Assembly: GCA_964428215.1 (NCBI GenBank)
Contig: CAYRXO010000156.1
Location: forward strand, 1-8,484
Direction of reading: 5' to 3'
Origin: Accumulibacter sp964428215
GTDB taxonomy: Bacteria > Pseudomonadota > Gammaproteobacteria > Burkholderiales > Rhodocyclaceae
Length of the DNA: 8,484 bases
A model generated the notes under the pieces. The model did not search any database, had not been told where the DNA came from, and saw only the letters and a program-made list of their open reading frames with translations. Both the position numbers and the translations under genes were made by a program. Each line of letters opens with the position of its first letter. Position 1 is the first letter of the stretch. Below, one piece after another: positions 1 to 6,406 of this stretch.

Positions 1-645
1 GATGACGGTCCCTGGCAGGTGCTCGACCAGCAGGACATCGTCGGCAGCGTGCAGTGGCCGCTCAGCGGCCGGCATAACCGGCAGAATGCGCTTGCCGCGC
101 TGCTGGCGGCACGCCATGCCGGCGTGCCGCTGCCGCGTGGCTTGGCTGCGCTGTCGCGCTTCAAGAACGTCAAGCGGCGTATGGAACTGCGCGGTCAGGT
201 CGACGGGATCACGGTCTATGACGATTTCGCGCATCATCCGACGGCGATCGCCACGACGGTCGACGGCTTGCGGGAAAAGGAGCGCGCCGGGCGCATTCTG
301 GCCGTGCTCGAACCGCGTTCGAACACCATGAAGCTGGGCGTGATGAAAGCGGCCCTGCCGGACAGCCTGACAACCGCGGATCTCGTGTTCTGTTACGCCG
401 CCGGACTGGGTTGGGACGCGGCGGCGGCACTGGCGCCGCTTGGCGAGAAAGCAGTCGTCGAAGACGATCTCGAGCGGCTGGTCGAGCGGGTGGTCAGCCA
501 TGCCGGCGCTGGCGACTACATCCTGGTGATGAGCAATGGCGGCTTCGGCGGCATCCACGACAAACTGCTCGCGGCACTGCGCGCGCGCGCCGCGCTGCGT
601 CAATCAGTGCAGGAGGTGATCGGCGAGCAGTGCGGCGAAGAGTAA
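1..645 (+). CDS. mpl: UDP-N-acetylmuramate:L-alanyl-gamma-D-glutamyl-meso-diaminopimelate ligase, C-terminal part (5' end outside window)
   Basis: Murein-recycling ligase that joins the recovered tripeptide L-Ala-gamma-D-Glu-meso-DAP to UDP-MurNAc in the cytoplasm using ATP. The frame is open from base 1, so the start lies upstream. 214 residues are visible, roughly the C-terminal half of a family protein of about 450. The Mur-ligase signatures seen are GRHNRQNALAA, the FKNVKRRMELRG stretch, VYDDFAHHPTAI (characteristic of Mpl and MurC), EPRSNTMKLG, and the C-terminal MSNGGFGGIHDKLL, which separates Mpl from MurC. The gene ends with TAA at 643-645, inside the last codons of the convergent ctaB (42-base overlap), with no room for an intergenic terminator. 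It is functionally unrelated to the oxidase genes and marks the left edge of that locus. Confidence 0.95.
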   Translation, partial: DDGPWQVLDQQDIVGSVQWPLSGRHNRQNALAALLAARHAGVPLPRGLAALSRFKNVKRRMELRGQVDGITVYDDFAHHPTAIATTVDGLREKERAGRILAVLEPRSNTMKLGVMKAALPDSLTTADLVFCYAAGLGWDAAAALAPLGEKAVVEDDLERLVERVVSHAGAGDYILVMSNGGFGGIHDKLLAALRARAALRQSVQEVIGEQCGEE

Positions 646-1497
646 GGTCAGATAGATGATCGAATAGCGAAAGGTCAGCCGGGCCAGCTTGTCGCTGTAA
701 TCGCGCCACAAGGCAACGCTGTAGACGAGAAAAATTCCGTCGAGCAGCAGCGCCGCTGCCAGATACCAGGGACCGCTCATGCCCAGCGTGTACGGCAGCA
801 CAGTCGTCGCGCTGAGCATCACCACGTACAGCAGGCTGTGCAAGCAGGTAAAGCGGATGCCGTGCGTCACCGGCAACATCGGCAAGCCGGATTTCTCGTA
901 ATCGATGCGCCGATAGCAGGCCAGCGCCCAGAAGTGCGGCGGCGTCCAGATGAAGACGATCAGAAACAGTACCAGCGCTTCCGGCCCCACCTGACCGGTG
1001 ATTGCCGACCAGCCGAGCAGCGGCGGCATGGCCCCGGAGGCACCGCCGATGACGATGTTCATCGGTGTCGCCGGCTTGAGAAGCACCGTATAGATCAGGG
1101 CGTAGCCGAGAAAGGTGGCCAGGGTCAGCCACATGGTCAGCGGATTGACGAAGGTGTGCAGAATCCACAAGCCGACGCCGCCGACGAGGGTGGCCAAAGA
1201 GAGCGCTTCCGGCGCCGAGACTTCACCGCGCGCCGTCGGCCGCGCACGCGTGCGCGCCATGCGCGCGTCGATCTGTTGTTCGATCAGGCAGTTAACTGCC
1301 GCGGCGGCACCAGCGACCAGCGCGATGCCGAGCGAGGCAGCCATGAACAAGGCGAAGGGCGGAAACGCTGGCGCGGCCAGGAACATGCCGATCATCGCCG
1401 TGAAAACGATCAGGCTATTGACGCGCGGCTTGCATAACTCAAAAAAAGCCGCCAGGCGTTGTCCGGGGGATCGTCGTTGTCTGCTGATGACGTTCAT
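604..1497 (-). CDS. ctaB: Protoheme IX farnesyltransferase (heme O synthase)
   Basis: UbiA-family membrane prenyltransferase that adds farnesyl to heme b to give heme O, the precursor of heme A. 297 residues, the usual length, with a hydrophobic multi-helix pattern. The first Asp-rich-type motif is at residues 69-87, NCLIEQQIDARMARTRARP, with Glu73 at a position often occupied by Asp. The second polar loop is YRRIDYEKSGLPMLP, preceded by WTPPHFWALA, which is strongly diagnostic. The ATG start is preceded by an AAGGAAA ribosome site, 15 bases after the SCO-like gene, so the two are probably cotranscribed. The 3' end overlaps mpl tail to tail. In many relatives ctaA precedes this gene and an SCO gene follows it; neither is here. 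Also called cyoE or COX10. Confidence 0.96.
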   Translation of the reverse strand: MNVISRQRRSPGQRLAAFFELCKPRVNSLIVFTAMIGMFLAAPAFPPFALFMAASLGIALVAGAAAAVNCLIEQQIDARMARTRARPTARGEVSAPEALSLATLVGGVGLWILHTFVNPLTMWLTLATFLGYALIYTVLLKPATPMNIVIGGASGAMPPLLGWSAITGQVGPEALVLFLIVFIWTPPHFWALACYRRIDYEKSGLPMLPVTHGIRFTCLHSLLYVVMLSATTVLPYTLGMSGPWYLAAALLLDGIFLVYSVALWRDYSDKLARLTFRYSIIYLTLLFAALLADHLLH

Positions 1498-1512
1498 CGC
1501 GCTTTTTCCTTT

Positions 1513-2118
1513 CTAACCAACCCAGGAATATTTCAATAGCCGTTCCAGGTCCTTGAGCATGCCGGCCATTTCTGCGTCCGCCGGATAGCGCAGCATGACA
1601 TTGCCGAGCGGATCGACGACATAGAAACGGTAGGCTTGCCCATCAAGCAGCGCGCGTAGCGGTTGCCCCCCATCCCCTTCGGCAGGCGCGGCCAAGAGCA
1701 GGTCGGGATACGCCGCACGGATGGTCGGCAAACCGGTATCGGCGCGCAACGTGGACGGCGAATCGCCAAGCAGTACGCGGCGCAAGCGCATCATCTCCTT
1801 GTTCAGCGCCACCTGCACCTGGCGGATCTGTTGCAGATCACGCTGACATGCTTCGCCACATTCGCCACGATTGACGACGATCAAGGTCCACTTGCGGCGC
1901 AATTCCTCGGTCGGCAAGGGACGTCCATCGGCATGCAGCAGCCCGCTTTCCGGCAAGGGCTGCGGCGGCTCGATCAGTTGACCGTGATTGGCCAGTTTCG
2001 CCGGTCGCCATTCGATCCAGTACAAGGCAAAAGCGACCAGGAAAGGCATCGCCAGCAAGGCGACGACCAGCAGCAGGGTGCGCTGCCCCCGGGTCAGCGA
2101 CGAAGCGGCGCTGTTCAT
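1513..2118 (-). CDS. SCO-like/thioredoxin-fold cytochrome oxidase assembly membrane protein
   Basis: 201 residues from the Met chosen here. The frame is open further upstream to 2178, but that would overlap SURF1, while this start leaves a 22-base gap. No strong ribosome site is visible, so coupling to SURF1 translation is likely. One N-terminal membrane helix (about residues 14-35) is followed by an extracytoplasmic domain. That domain resembles SCO/thioredoxin folds: KWTLIVVNRGECGEACQRDL carries a CxxxC pair (Cys87, Cys91), and a later strand reads FYVVDPLGNVMLRYP. The SCO copper-ligand His is not evident, so copper binding like true SCO1 is doubtful; a thiol or assembly role is inferred. 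A protein of this type commonly sits between SURF1 and ctaA/ctaB in beta/gammaproteobacteria. Its exact function is unestablished. Confidence 0.8.
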   Translation of the reverse strand: MNSAASSLTRGQRTLLLVVALLAMPFLVAFALYWIEWRPAKLANHGQLIEPPQPLPESGLLHADGRPLPTEELRRKWTLIVVNRGECGEACQRDLQQIRQVQVALNKEMMRLRRVLLGDSPSTLRADTGLPTIRAAYPDLLLAAPAEGDGGQPLRALLDGQAYRFYVVDPLGNVMLRYPADAEMAGMLKDLERLLKYSWVG

Positions 2119-2140
2119 CGGCGCTTGCGCGGGAGGCCGC

Positions 2141-2896
2141 TCATCGACCTTCGTCCTGCAGCCGTTGCCGCGCCGCACGCACGTTGAGCACCAGCCAGAT
2201 GATCAGCGTCGCGGCGGCAAAGCCCCACCACTGATAGGCGTAACCGACGTGGCGCTCGATGCGTTCGTCCGGCCGCGGCCATTCGCGGGCGAAGCCGCCA
2301 GCCGGACTGTCCGGCGCCAGTTGCAGAACCACGGGCTGTACGGGAAACGACACCGACTGGCGATAACGCGCCAGATCGAGGTTTTGCCACACGGTCTGCC
2401 ACGCCGTGCCGACAGCCACATCGGGCGCCAACGTCAGATAGCGCGTACCCGGAACGATGGCCGTGCCGTGCACTTCCTGAATGCCGGTCGGCGTCGTCAC
2501 CTGCGGCCAGCGATTGTGGTCGGCCAATGCCGGCACCCAGCCGCGATTGACCAGCACGTGCATGTCGCTGCCCTCGAGGCGTAGCGGTGTCAGCACGTGG
2601 TAACCGGCCTGTTCACGATGAATACGGTTGTCGATCAGGATCTGCCACTGCGCATCGTAAGTACCGCGCACGACGACCTGGCGGTAACGCAGGGATTCGG
2701 TATCGGCGACCGTCAGCGGCATCTGCACCGCCGGCTCGGCGCTACGGCTGTCGAGCAGGCTTTGCAGCGACTGTTTTTCGGCAGCCTTGCGCCATTGCCA
2801 CTGCCCGAACGAGATGAACGACGGCACCAGCAGAAGCATGGCCAAAGTCGGCAGCAGACGCGGCCGCAAGCAGCGCAACGTAGCGATCACGCGCAT
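2141..2896 (-). CDS. SURF1 family cytochrome oxidase assembly protein
   Basis: Membrane protein that assists heme a insertion into subunit I (known from Surf1 and Shy1 homologues). 251 residues from the Met chosen here, with a short charged N-terminus followed by a helix at about residues 14-31. The open frame continues upstream to 2977, but that would run into the oppositely oriented DUF2909 gene. A still later start at Met20 is possible. Family signatures are FGQWQWRKAAEK after the first helix, VVVRGTYD, LIDNRIHREQAGYHVLTPL, VLVNRGWVP, and the C-terminal ERHVGYAYQWWGFAAATLI, which enters the second membrane helix. The gene is separated from ctaE by the antisense DUF2909 gene, so it probably starts a second transcription unit with the SCO-like gene and ctaB. 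Confidence 0.94.
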   Translation of the reverse strand: MRVIATLRCLRPRLLPTLAMLLLVPSFISFGQWQWRKAAEKQSLQSLLDSRSAEPAVQMPLTVADTESLRYRQVVVRGTYDAQWQILIDNRIHREQAGYHVLTPLRLEGSDMHVLVNRGWVPALADHNRWPQVTTPTGIQEVHGTAIVPGTRYLTLAPDVAVGTAWQTVWQNLDLARYRQSVSFPVQPVVLQLAPDSPAGGFAREWPRPDERIERHVGYAYQWWGFAAATLIIWLVLNVRAARQRLQDEGR

Positions 2897-2957
2897 GCCG
2901 TTTGCCGATCGGGCCTGGCTGCGAGCATAATCGGCGCTCCCTTTCCCGGATTCAGCC
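2897..2957. promoter_or_regulatory. Divergent intergenic region between SURF1 and DUF2909 with a candidate sigma-70 promoter
   Basis: This 61-base gap separates two divergent start codons, so it should hold the start signals of both. On the plus strand, TTGCCG (2902-2907, 4/6 to the -35 consensus) and CATAAT (2926-2931, 5/6 to -10) are 18 bases apart, which would start transcription near 2938 for DUF2909. On the minus strand a weaker TATGCT overlaps the same -10 area and could serve SURF1. Neither gene has an obvious Shine-Dalgarno sequence here. The call rests on consensus matching only. Confidence 0.4.
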
Positions 2958-3158
2958 ATGTTCAAGCTCATCGTCATTCTGTTGTTGTTCGCTGTCGTCG
3001 GAAGCCTTTTTTCCGGGCTCTTCTTTCTTTACCGCGACCGTGGCACAGGCGTCCGCACCGCTCAGGCGCTGACGCTGCGCATTGGTTTGTCGATTCTGAT
3101 TTTTGCCTTGCTGCTGATCGGCTTCCGCTTCGGCTGGATCCCCGGTTATAGCCAGTAG
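2958..3158 (+). CDS. Twin transmembrane protein, DUF2909 family
   Basis: 66 residues, almost entirely two hydrophobic helices (about 3-23 and 41-60) joined by a basic loop, YRDRGTGVRTAQAL, and ending GWIPGYSQ. This matches the small two-helix DUF2909 family, found at this same place, inverted between ctaE and SURF1, in beta/gammaproteobacterial oxidase loci. Its function is not known; the conserved position suggests a part in oxidase assembly or stability (inference). It is the only plus-strand gene inside the locus. Its last 13 bases overlap the 3' end of ctaE on the other strand. A candidate promoter lies at 2902-2931. The ATG is the only plausible start, although no clear ribosome site precedes it. 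Confidence 0.85.
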   Translation: MFKLIVILLLFAVVGSLFSGLFFLYRDRGTGVRTAQALTLRIGLSILIFALLLIGFRFGWIPGYSQ

Positions 3159-4006
3159 ACGAGGACGAACAGTCCGAGCCAGACGACATCGACGAAATGC
3201 CAGTACCAGGCGACCCCTTCAAAGGCGAAATGTCGCTCGGCACTGAAGTGGCCTTTGAGGCTCCGGCCAAAGACGACCATCAGCATGAGCGCGCCGAGGG
3301 TGACGTGAAAACCGTGAAAACCGGTCAACATGAAGAAGGTCGCGCCGTAGACGCCGGCCCCGAGCGTCAGTCCCAGTTCGGTATAGGCGTGATGGTATTC
3401 CCAGGCCTGGAAGCCAAGGAAGACCACCCCGAGCAGGATGGTCAGAAACAACCCCAGGTTGAGCTGTGAACGGTTATTTTTCAACAATCCCCAGTGCGCC
3501 CAGGTGAGTGTTGCGCCGGAACTCAACAGCAAAGCGGTGTTCAGGGCCGGAACTCCCCAGGCGCCCATCGGGGTAAACGCCGCCCCTTTCGGTCCGGCGG
3601 AAGGCCAGGCAGCGGTGAAATCCTTCCATAACGAAAACGCCGGGTCCATTCCCGCCAACGCCGGCACCGAAATATTGCGCACGTAAAACAACGCACCGAA
3701 GAAGGCGGCGAAGAAAGCCACTTCCGAAGCGATGAACCACACCATGCCGTAGCGGAAGGATTTGTCTTCCCATTCCTGATAGGCACCGGTCTGATTCTCG
3801 TGAATGATTTTGCCGAACCAGTGATACACCACGTAGAGAATCAGCAGCGTCGCGGCAATCATGATCCAGCGACCGGGCGCAAAAGCGTTCATCTGCAGGA
3901 TGAAGCCCAGGGCGAGCAGGAAAATGCCGCCCGAAAGCATGAAGGGATACGGACTCGGCTGCGGTACGAAGTAGTGGTTGGAATGCGGCGAGGTGTAGGT
4001 GGTCAT
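3146..4006 (-). CDS. ctaE: Cytochrome c oxidase subunit III
   Basis: Third core subunit of the aa3-type oxidase. It binds no redox metal; it stabilises subunit I and helps proton uptake into the D channel. 286 residues with seven predicted membrane helices, the full family length. Signatures are FRYGMVWFIASEVAFFAAFF with the conserved carboxylate Glu95 in helix III, GFQAWEYHHAY, FFMLTGFHGFHV, and the C-terminal FEGVAWYWHFVDVVWLGLF. The ATG is 3 bases after the ctaG stop, and a purine-rich AAGAAAGAGAG inside the ctaG end serves as ribosome site, so translation is probably coupled. The stop overlaps the convergent DUF2909 gene by 13 bases. Also called coxC. Confidence 0.97.
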   Translation of the reverse strand: MTTYTSPHSNHYFVPQPSPYPFMLSGGIFLLALGFILQMNAFAPGRWIMIAATLLILYVVYHWFGKIIHENQTGAYQEWEDKSFRYGMVWFIASEVAFFAAFFGALFYVRNISVPALAGMDPAFSLWKDFTAAWPSAGPKGAAFTPMGAWGVPALNTALLLSSGATLTWAHWGLLKNNRSQLNLGLFLTILLGVVFLGFQAWEYHHAYTELGLTLGAGVYGATFFMLTGFHGFHVTLGALMLMVVFGRSLKGHFSAERHFAFEGVAWYWHFVDVVWLGLFVLVYWL

Positions 4007-4009
4007 GCG

Positions 4010-4618
4010 TCACTCTCTTTCTTTGGAAACTTTTTTCTGGCCATCGACATTGAAAAAGGCGTATGACAAGGTCACGGTACGGATCTGTTCGTCGATTTCC
4101 GGCTTGACGATGAAAGTCAGCGGCAACTCCTTGCTTTCCCCCGGGGCCAGGGGCTGTTGCGAGAAGCAGAAACAGTCGAGCTTCTCGAAATGCTGTGCGG
4201 CCTGCCCCGGCGAAACACTGGGCACCGCCTGTCCGACGATCGGCCGATCGGAGGTATTGCGCACCAGAAACTTGGCAAGATGCAGTTCGCCGGGATGCAG
4301 ATCGAGATGCGTGGTCAACGGCCGCATTTCCCAGGGCAGACCGGGCATGACCGTGCCGGTGAATTCGACGGTGACGATGCGACTGCGATCGATGCGCGAT
4401 GGTGCCGCGGCGACGCTGCGGATACCGCCGACGCTCAATGCGCCTTCGTTGCTGGTCTTACCGTTGAAACCGGTCGCTGCACACAACACGTCGTAGAGCG
4501 GCACCATGGCGAAAGCGAAAGCAAACGCACCGGCAACCAGCAGCAGCAGCTTGGTGATCAGCTTGCGGTTGTTGCGTGGCGCGTTTGACGAAACCTGACT
4601 GGCCAATTCGCTGTTCAT
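4010..4618 (-). CDS. ctaG: Cytochrome c oxidase assembly protein CtaG/Cox11 (CuB insertion)
   Basis: Membrane-anchored copper chaperone that delivers copper to the CuB site of subunit I. 202 residues from the Met at 4618. The frame is open upstream to 4732, but that stretch is the out-of-frame small assembly gene, so the shorter start is preferred; it lies 4 bases after the upstream stop with a weak GAAAAG site. One N-terminal helix (about 21-39) is followed by VPLYDVLCAATG (Cys46). The hallmark copper motif is CFCF, with Cys149 and Cys151, followed by QQPLAPGE and the ending strands LSYAFFNVDG. It sits between coxA, its client, and ctaE. This is the Cox11-type CtaG, not the unrelated Bacillus CtaG. 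Confidence 0.96.
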   Translation of the reverse strand: MNSELASQVSSNAPRNNRKLITKLLLLVAGAFAFAFAMVPLYDVLCAATGFNGKTSNEGALSVGGIRSVAAAPSRIDRSRIVTVEFTGTVMPGLPWEMRPLTTHLDLHPGELHLAKFLVRNTSDRPIVGQAVPSVSPGQAAQHFEKLDCFCFSQQPLAPGESKELPLTFIVKPEIDEQIRTVTLSYAFFNVDGQKKVSKERE

Positions 4619-4622
4619 CTTT

Positions 4623-4754
4623 TCAAGAACGGTAATATATGAAGCCGAGGACATAAATGGCCAGCGCCACCGCGCCGAGCACCCAGGCCAGCCGCCGGCT
4701 GGCGGCGCGACGGCTGGCAAGATCGGCAGCACTCAGTTTGTCTGGCGTATGCAT
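4623..4754 (-). CDS. Cytochrome oxidase small assembly protein, 43 residues, single-pass membrane
   Basis: Short gene between coxA and ctaG. It begins MHTPDKLSAADLASRRAASR, continues with one hydrophobic segment at about residues 23-41 (LAWVLGAVALAIYVLGFIY), and ends YRS. AGGA (4761-4764) stands 6 bases before the ATG, a normal ribosome site. The stop is 4 bases before the ctaG start, so the two are probably translationally coupled; the coxA stop is 24 bases upstream. Very small single-helix proteins at this position are annotated as oxidase small assembly proteins in betaproteobacteria. The architecture (basic N-terminus, one helix, short outside tail) fits, but the molecular role is not established. 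It might help CtaG or CoxA fold, which is inference from position. Confidence 0.8.
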   Translation of the reverse strand: MHTPDKLSAADLASRRAASRRLAWVLGAVALAIYVLGFIYYRS

Positions 4755-4778
4755 CGGCGGTCCTGCAGTGAAGTCGGT

Positions 4779-6383
4779 TTATTTGATCACCGGCTGGGTT
4801 TCCCATGAGTGATGCGGCGGCGGCGAGGACAGATCCCACTCGAGGCCTTCGGCGCCTTCCCACACCTTGCTGCTCGCCTTCTCACCGCCTTTGACGCACT
4901 TGTAGATGTTCAGCGCGAAAAGCAGTTGCGAGAAACCGAGAATGAAGGCACCGACCGTCGAAATAGCGTTGAATTCGACGAACTGCAGCGCATAGTCGGG
5001 AATCCGCCGCGGCATGCCGGCCAGTCCGAGGAAGAACTGCGGCATGAAGGTCAGATTGAACGAGACGACCGTCAGCCAGAAATGCCATTTGCCGAGCGTC
5101 TCGCTGAACATGTGGCCAGTCCACTTCGGCAGCCAGTAATACACGCCGGTCATCACGCCCATGATGCCACCGGCGAACAGCGCATAGTGGAAGTGCGCGA
5201 CGACGAAATAGCTGTGGTGATATTGCGCGTCAGCGGCGACGTCGGCGAGGACCAGACCAGTGAGACCAGCCAGACCAAACAGCACGATGAAACCTTGCGC
5301 AAAGAGCATCGGCGTCTCGAAGCTCATCGCGCCGCGCCACATCGTCGCCACCCAGCAGAAGAAGAGCACGGCCAGCGGCAGCGAAATGAACATCGTGCTG
5401 TACATGAAATAGAGCAGCGCCGGTACCGGCATGCCGGCGGTGAAGAAGTGGTGCGCCCAGACGACGACCGACAGCACGCCGATGGCAATGAATGAGTACA
5501 CCTGCGCCTTGTAACCGTAGATCGGCTTGCGCGAGAACGTGCCAAGCACATGCGGAATCAGTCCCCAGATCGGCAGCAGCAGGATGTAAACCTCGGGATG
5601 GCCGAAGAACCAGAACAGGTGCTGGAAGAGAATCGGGTCACCCCCACCGGCGGCATTGAAGAAATGTGTGCCGAAATGACGGTCGGTGAGCAGCATGGTC
5701 ACCGCACCGGCGAGTACCGGGATGGTGGCGATGAGCAGGAAAGCGGTGATCAGCCAGCCCCAGGCAAACAGCGGCAGCTTCATCATCGTCATCCCCGGCG
5801 CGCGCAGGTTGAAAATGGTGACGATGATGTTGATCGATCCGAGAATCGACGAAATACCGAGGATGTGGATCGAGAAGATGGCGAAGTCGACGCCCATGCC
5901 CCCCTGCACCGACAGCGGCGCATAAAGCGTCCACCCCGTGGCCACGGCACCGTCGCCAACGCCGAAAATTGCCAGGATGAACGGCAGGGTGAGCAGAATG
6001 GCGGCCGGCGGCAGTAGCCAGAAACCCCAGTTGTTGATGCGCGGCAAGGCCATGTCCGGCGCGCCGATCATCAGCGGGATCTGCCAGTTGGCAAAGCCGG
6101 TCGCCGCCGGCATCAGCGCGGCGAAAATCATGATCAGCGCGTGCACCCCGATCAACTGATTGAAAAATTCGGGCTGCATCAGCTGCAGACCCGGCTGGAA
6201 CAGTTCGGCGCGCACGGCAAGAATCATCGCCCCGCCAATGAAGAACATGATCAGCGCGAAGGTCATGTACATCGTGCCGATGTCTTTATGGTTGGTCGTC
6301 GTCAGCCAGCGCATGATGCCGCCCTGGTAATGTTCCGCGTGATGACCTTCGCCGTGATGATCGATGGAAGTCACATTGCTCAT
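4779..6383 (-). CDS. coxA: Cytochrome c oxidase subunit I (heme a, heme a3, CuB)
   Basis: Catalytic subunit that reduces O2 to water at heme a3-CuB and pumps protons across the inner membrane. 534 residues, with about 12 helices. The start at 6383 has AGGAG seven bases before it; an in-frame ATG at 6407 overlaps the coxB stop but lacks such a site. Visible ligands are His81 and His399 for heme a, His397 for heme a3, and His262, His311 and His312 for CuB, with cross-linking Tyr266 in GHPEVY. D-channel Asp110 (APDMALPRINN) and Glu264 are present, as is the Arg459-Arg460 pair. Unusually, the K-channel positions read Leu340 (Lys expected), Leu337 (Thr) and Pro277 (Ser), and the Mg-site Asp is His390. 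The frame is intact, so this is a diverged functional gene rather than a broken one. The N-terminus is His-rich. Also called ctaD. Confidence 0.97.
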   Translation of the reverse strand: MSNVTSIDHHGEGHHAEHYQGGIMRWLTTTNHKDIGTMYMTFALIMFFIGGAMILAVRAELFQPGLQLMQPEFFNQLIGVHALIMIFAALMPAATGFANWQIPLMIGAPDMALPRINNWGFWLLPPAAILLTLPFILAIFGVGDGAVATGWTLYAPLSVQGGMGVDFAIFSIHILGISSILGSINIIVTIFNLRAPGMTMMKLPLFAWGWLITAFLLIATIPVLAGAVTMLLTDRHFGTHFFNAAGGGDPILFQHLFWFFGHPEVYILLLPIWGLIPHVLGTFSRKPIYGYKAQVYSFIAIGVLSVVVWAHHFFTAGMPVPALLYFMYSTMFISLPLAVLFFCWVATMWRGAMSFETPMLFAQGFIVLFGLAGLTGLVLADVAADAQYHHSYFVVAHFHYALFAGGIMGVMTGVYYWLPKWTGHMFSETLGKWHFWLTVVSFNLTFMPQFFLGLAGMPRRIPDYALQFVEFNAISTVGAFILGFSQLLFALNIYKCVKGGEKASSKVWEGAEGLEWDLSSPPPHHSWETQPVIK

Positions 6384-6406
6384 GGTAATCTCCTGATTCC
6401 TTGACA

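Noticed and set aside
494..1168. Minus-strand open frame of 224 residues over ctaB and mpl
   Set aside because: It is out of frame with ctaB, which has clear family motifs throughout, and the product is Arg/Ala-rich without recognisable domains.
2897..2977. Longer N-terminus for SURF1
   Set aside because: The extension is hydrophilic, precedes the normal start of the first helix, and would overlap the DUF2909 start region on the other strand.
4237..4250. Perfect 14-base palindrome CGATCGGCCGATCG
   Set aside because: It lies inside ctaG, in conserved coding sequence around residues DRPIVG. It is GC-rich and has no run of T after it, so it is most likely a coding coincidence rather than an operator or terminator.
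4619..4732. Longer N-terminus for CtaG
   Set aside because: This stretch is better explained, in another frame, by the 43-residue small assembly gene with its own ribosome site.
4809..5495. Long plus-strand open frame of 228 residues opposite coxA
   Set aside because: It is antisense to the conserved coxA frame, highly charged and low in complexity, as expected of a shadow frame in GC-rich DNA.
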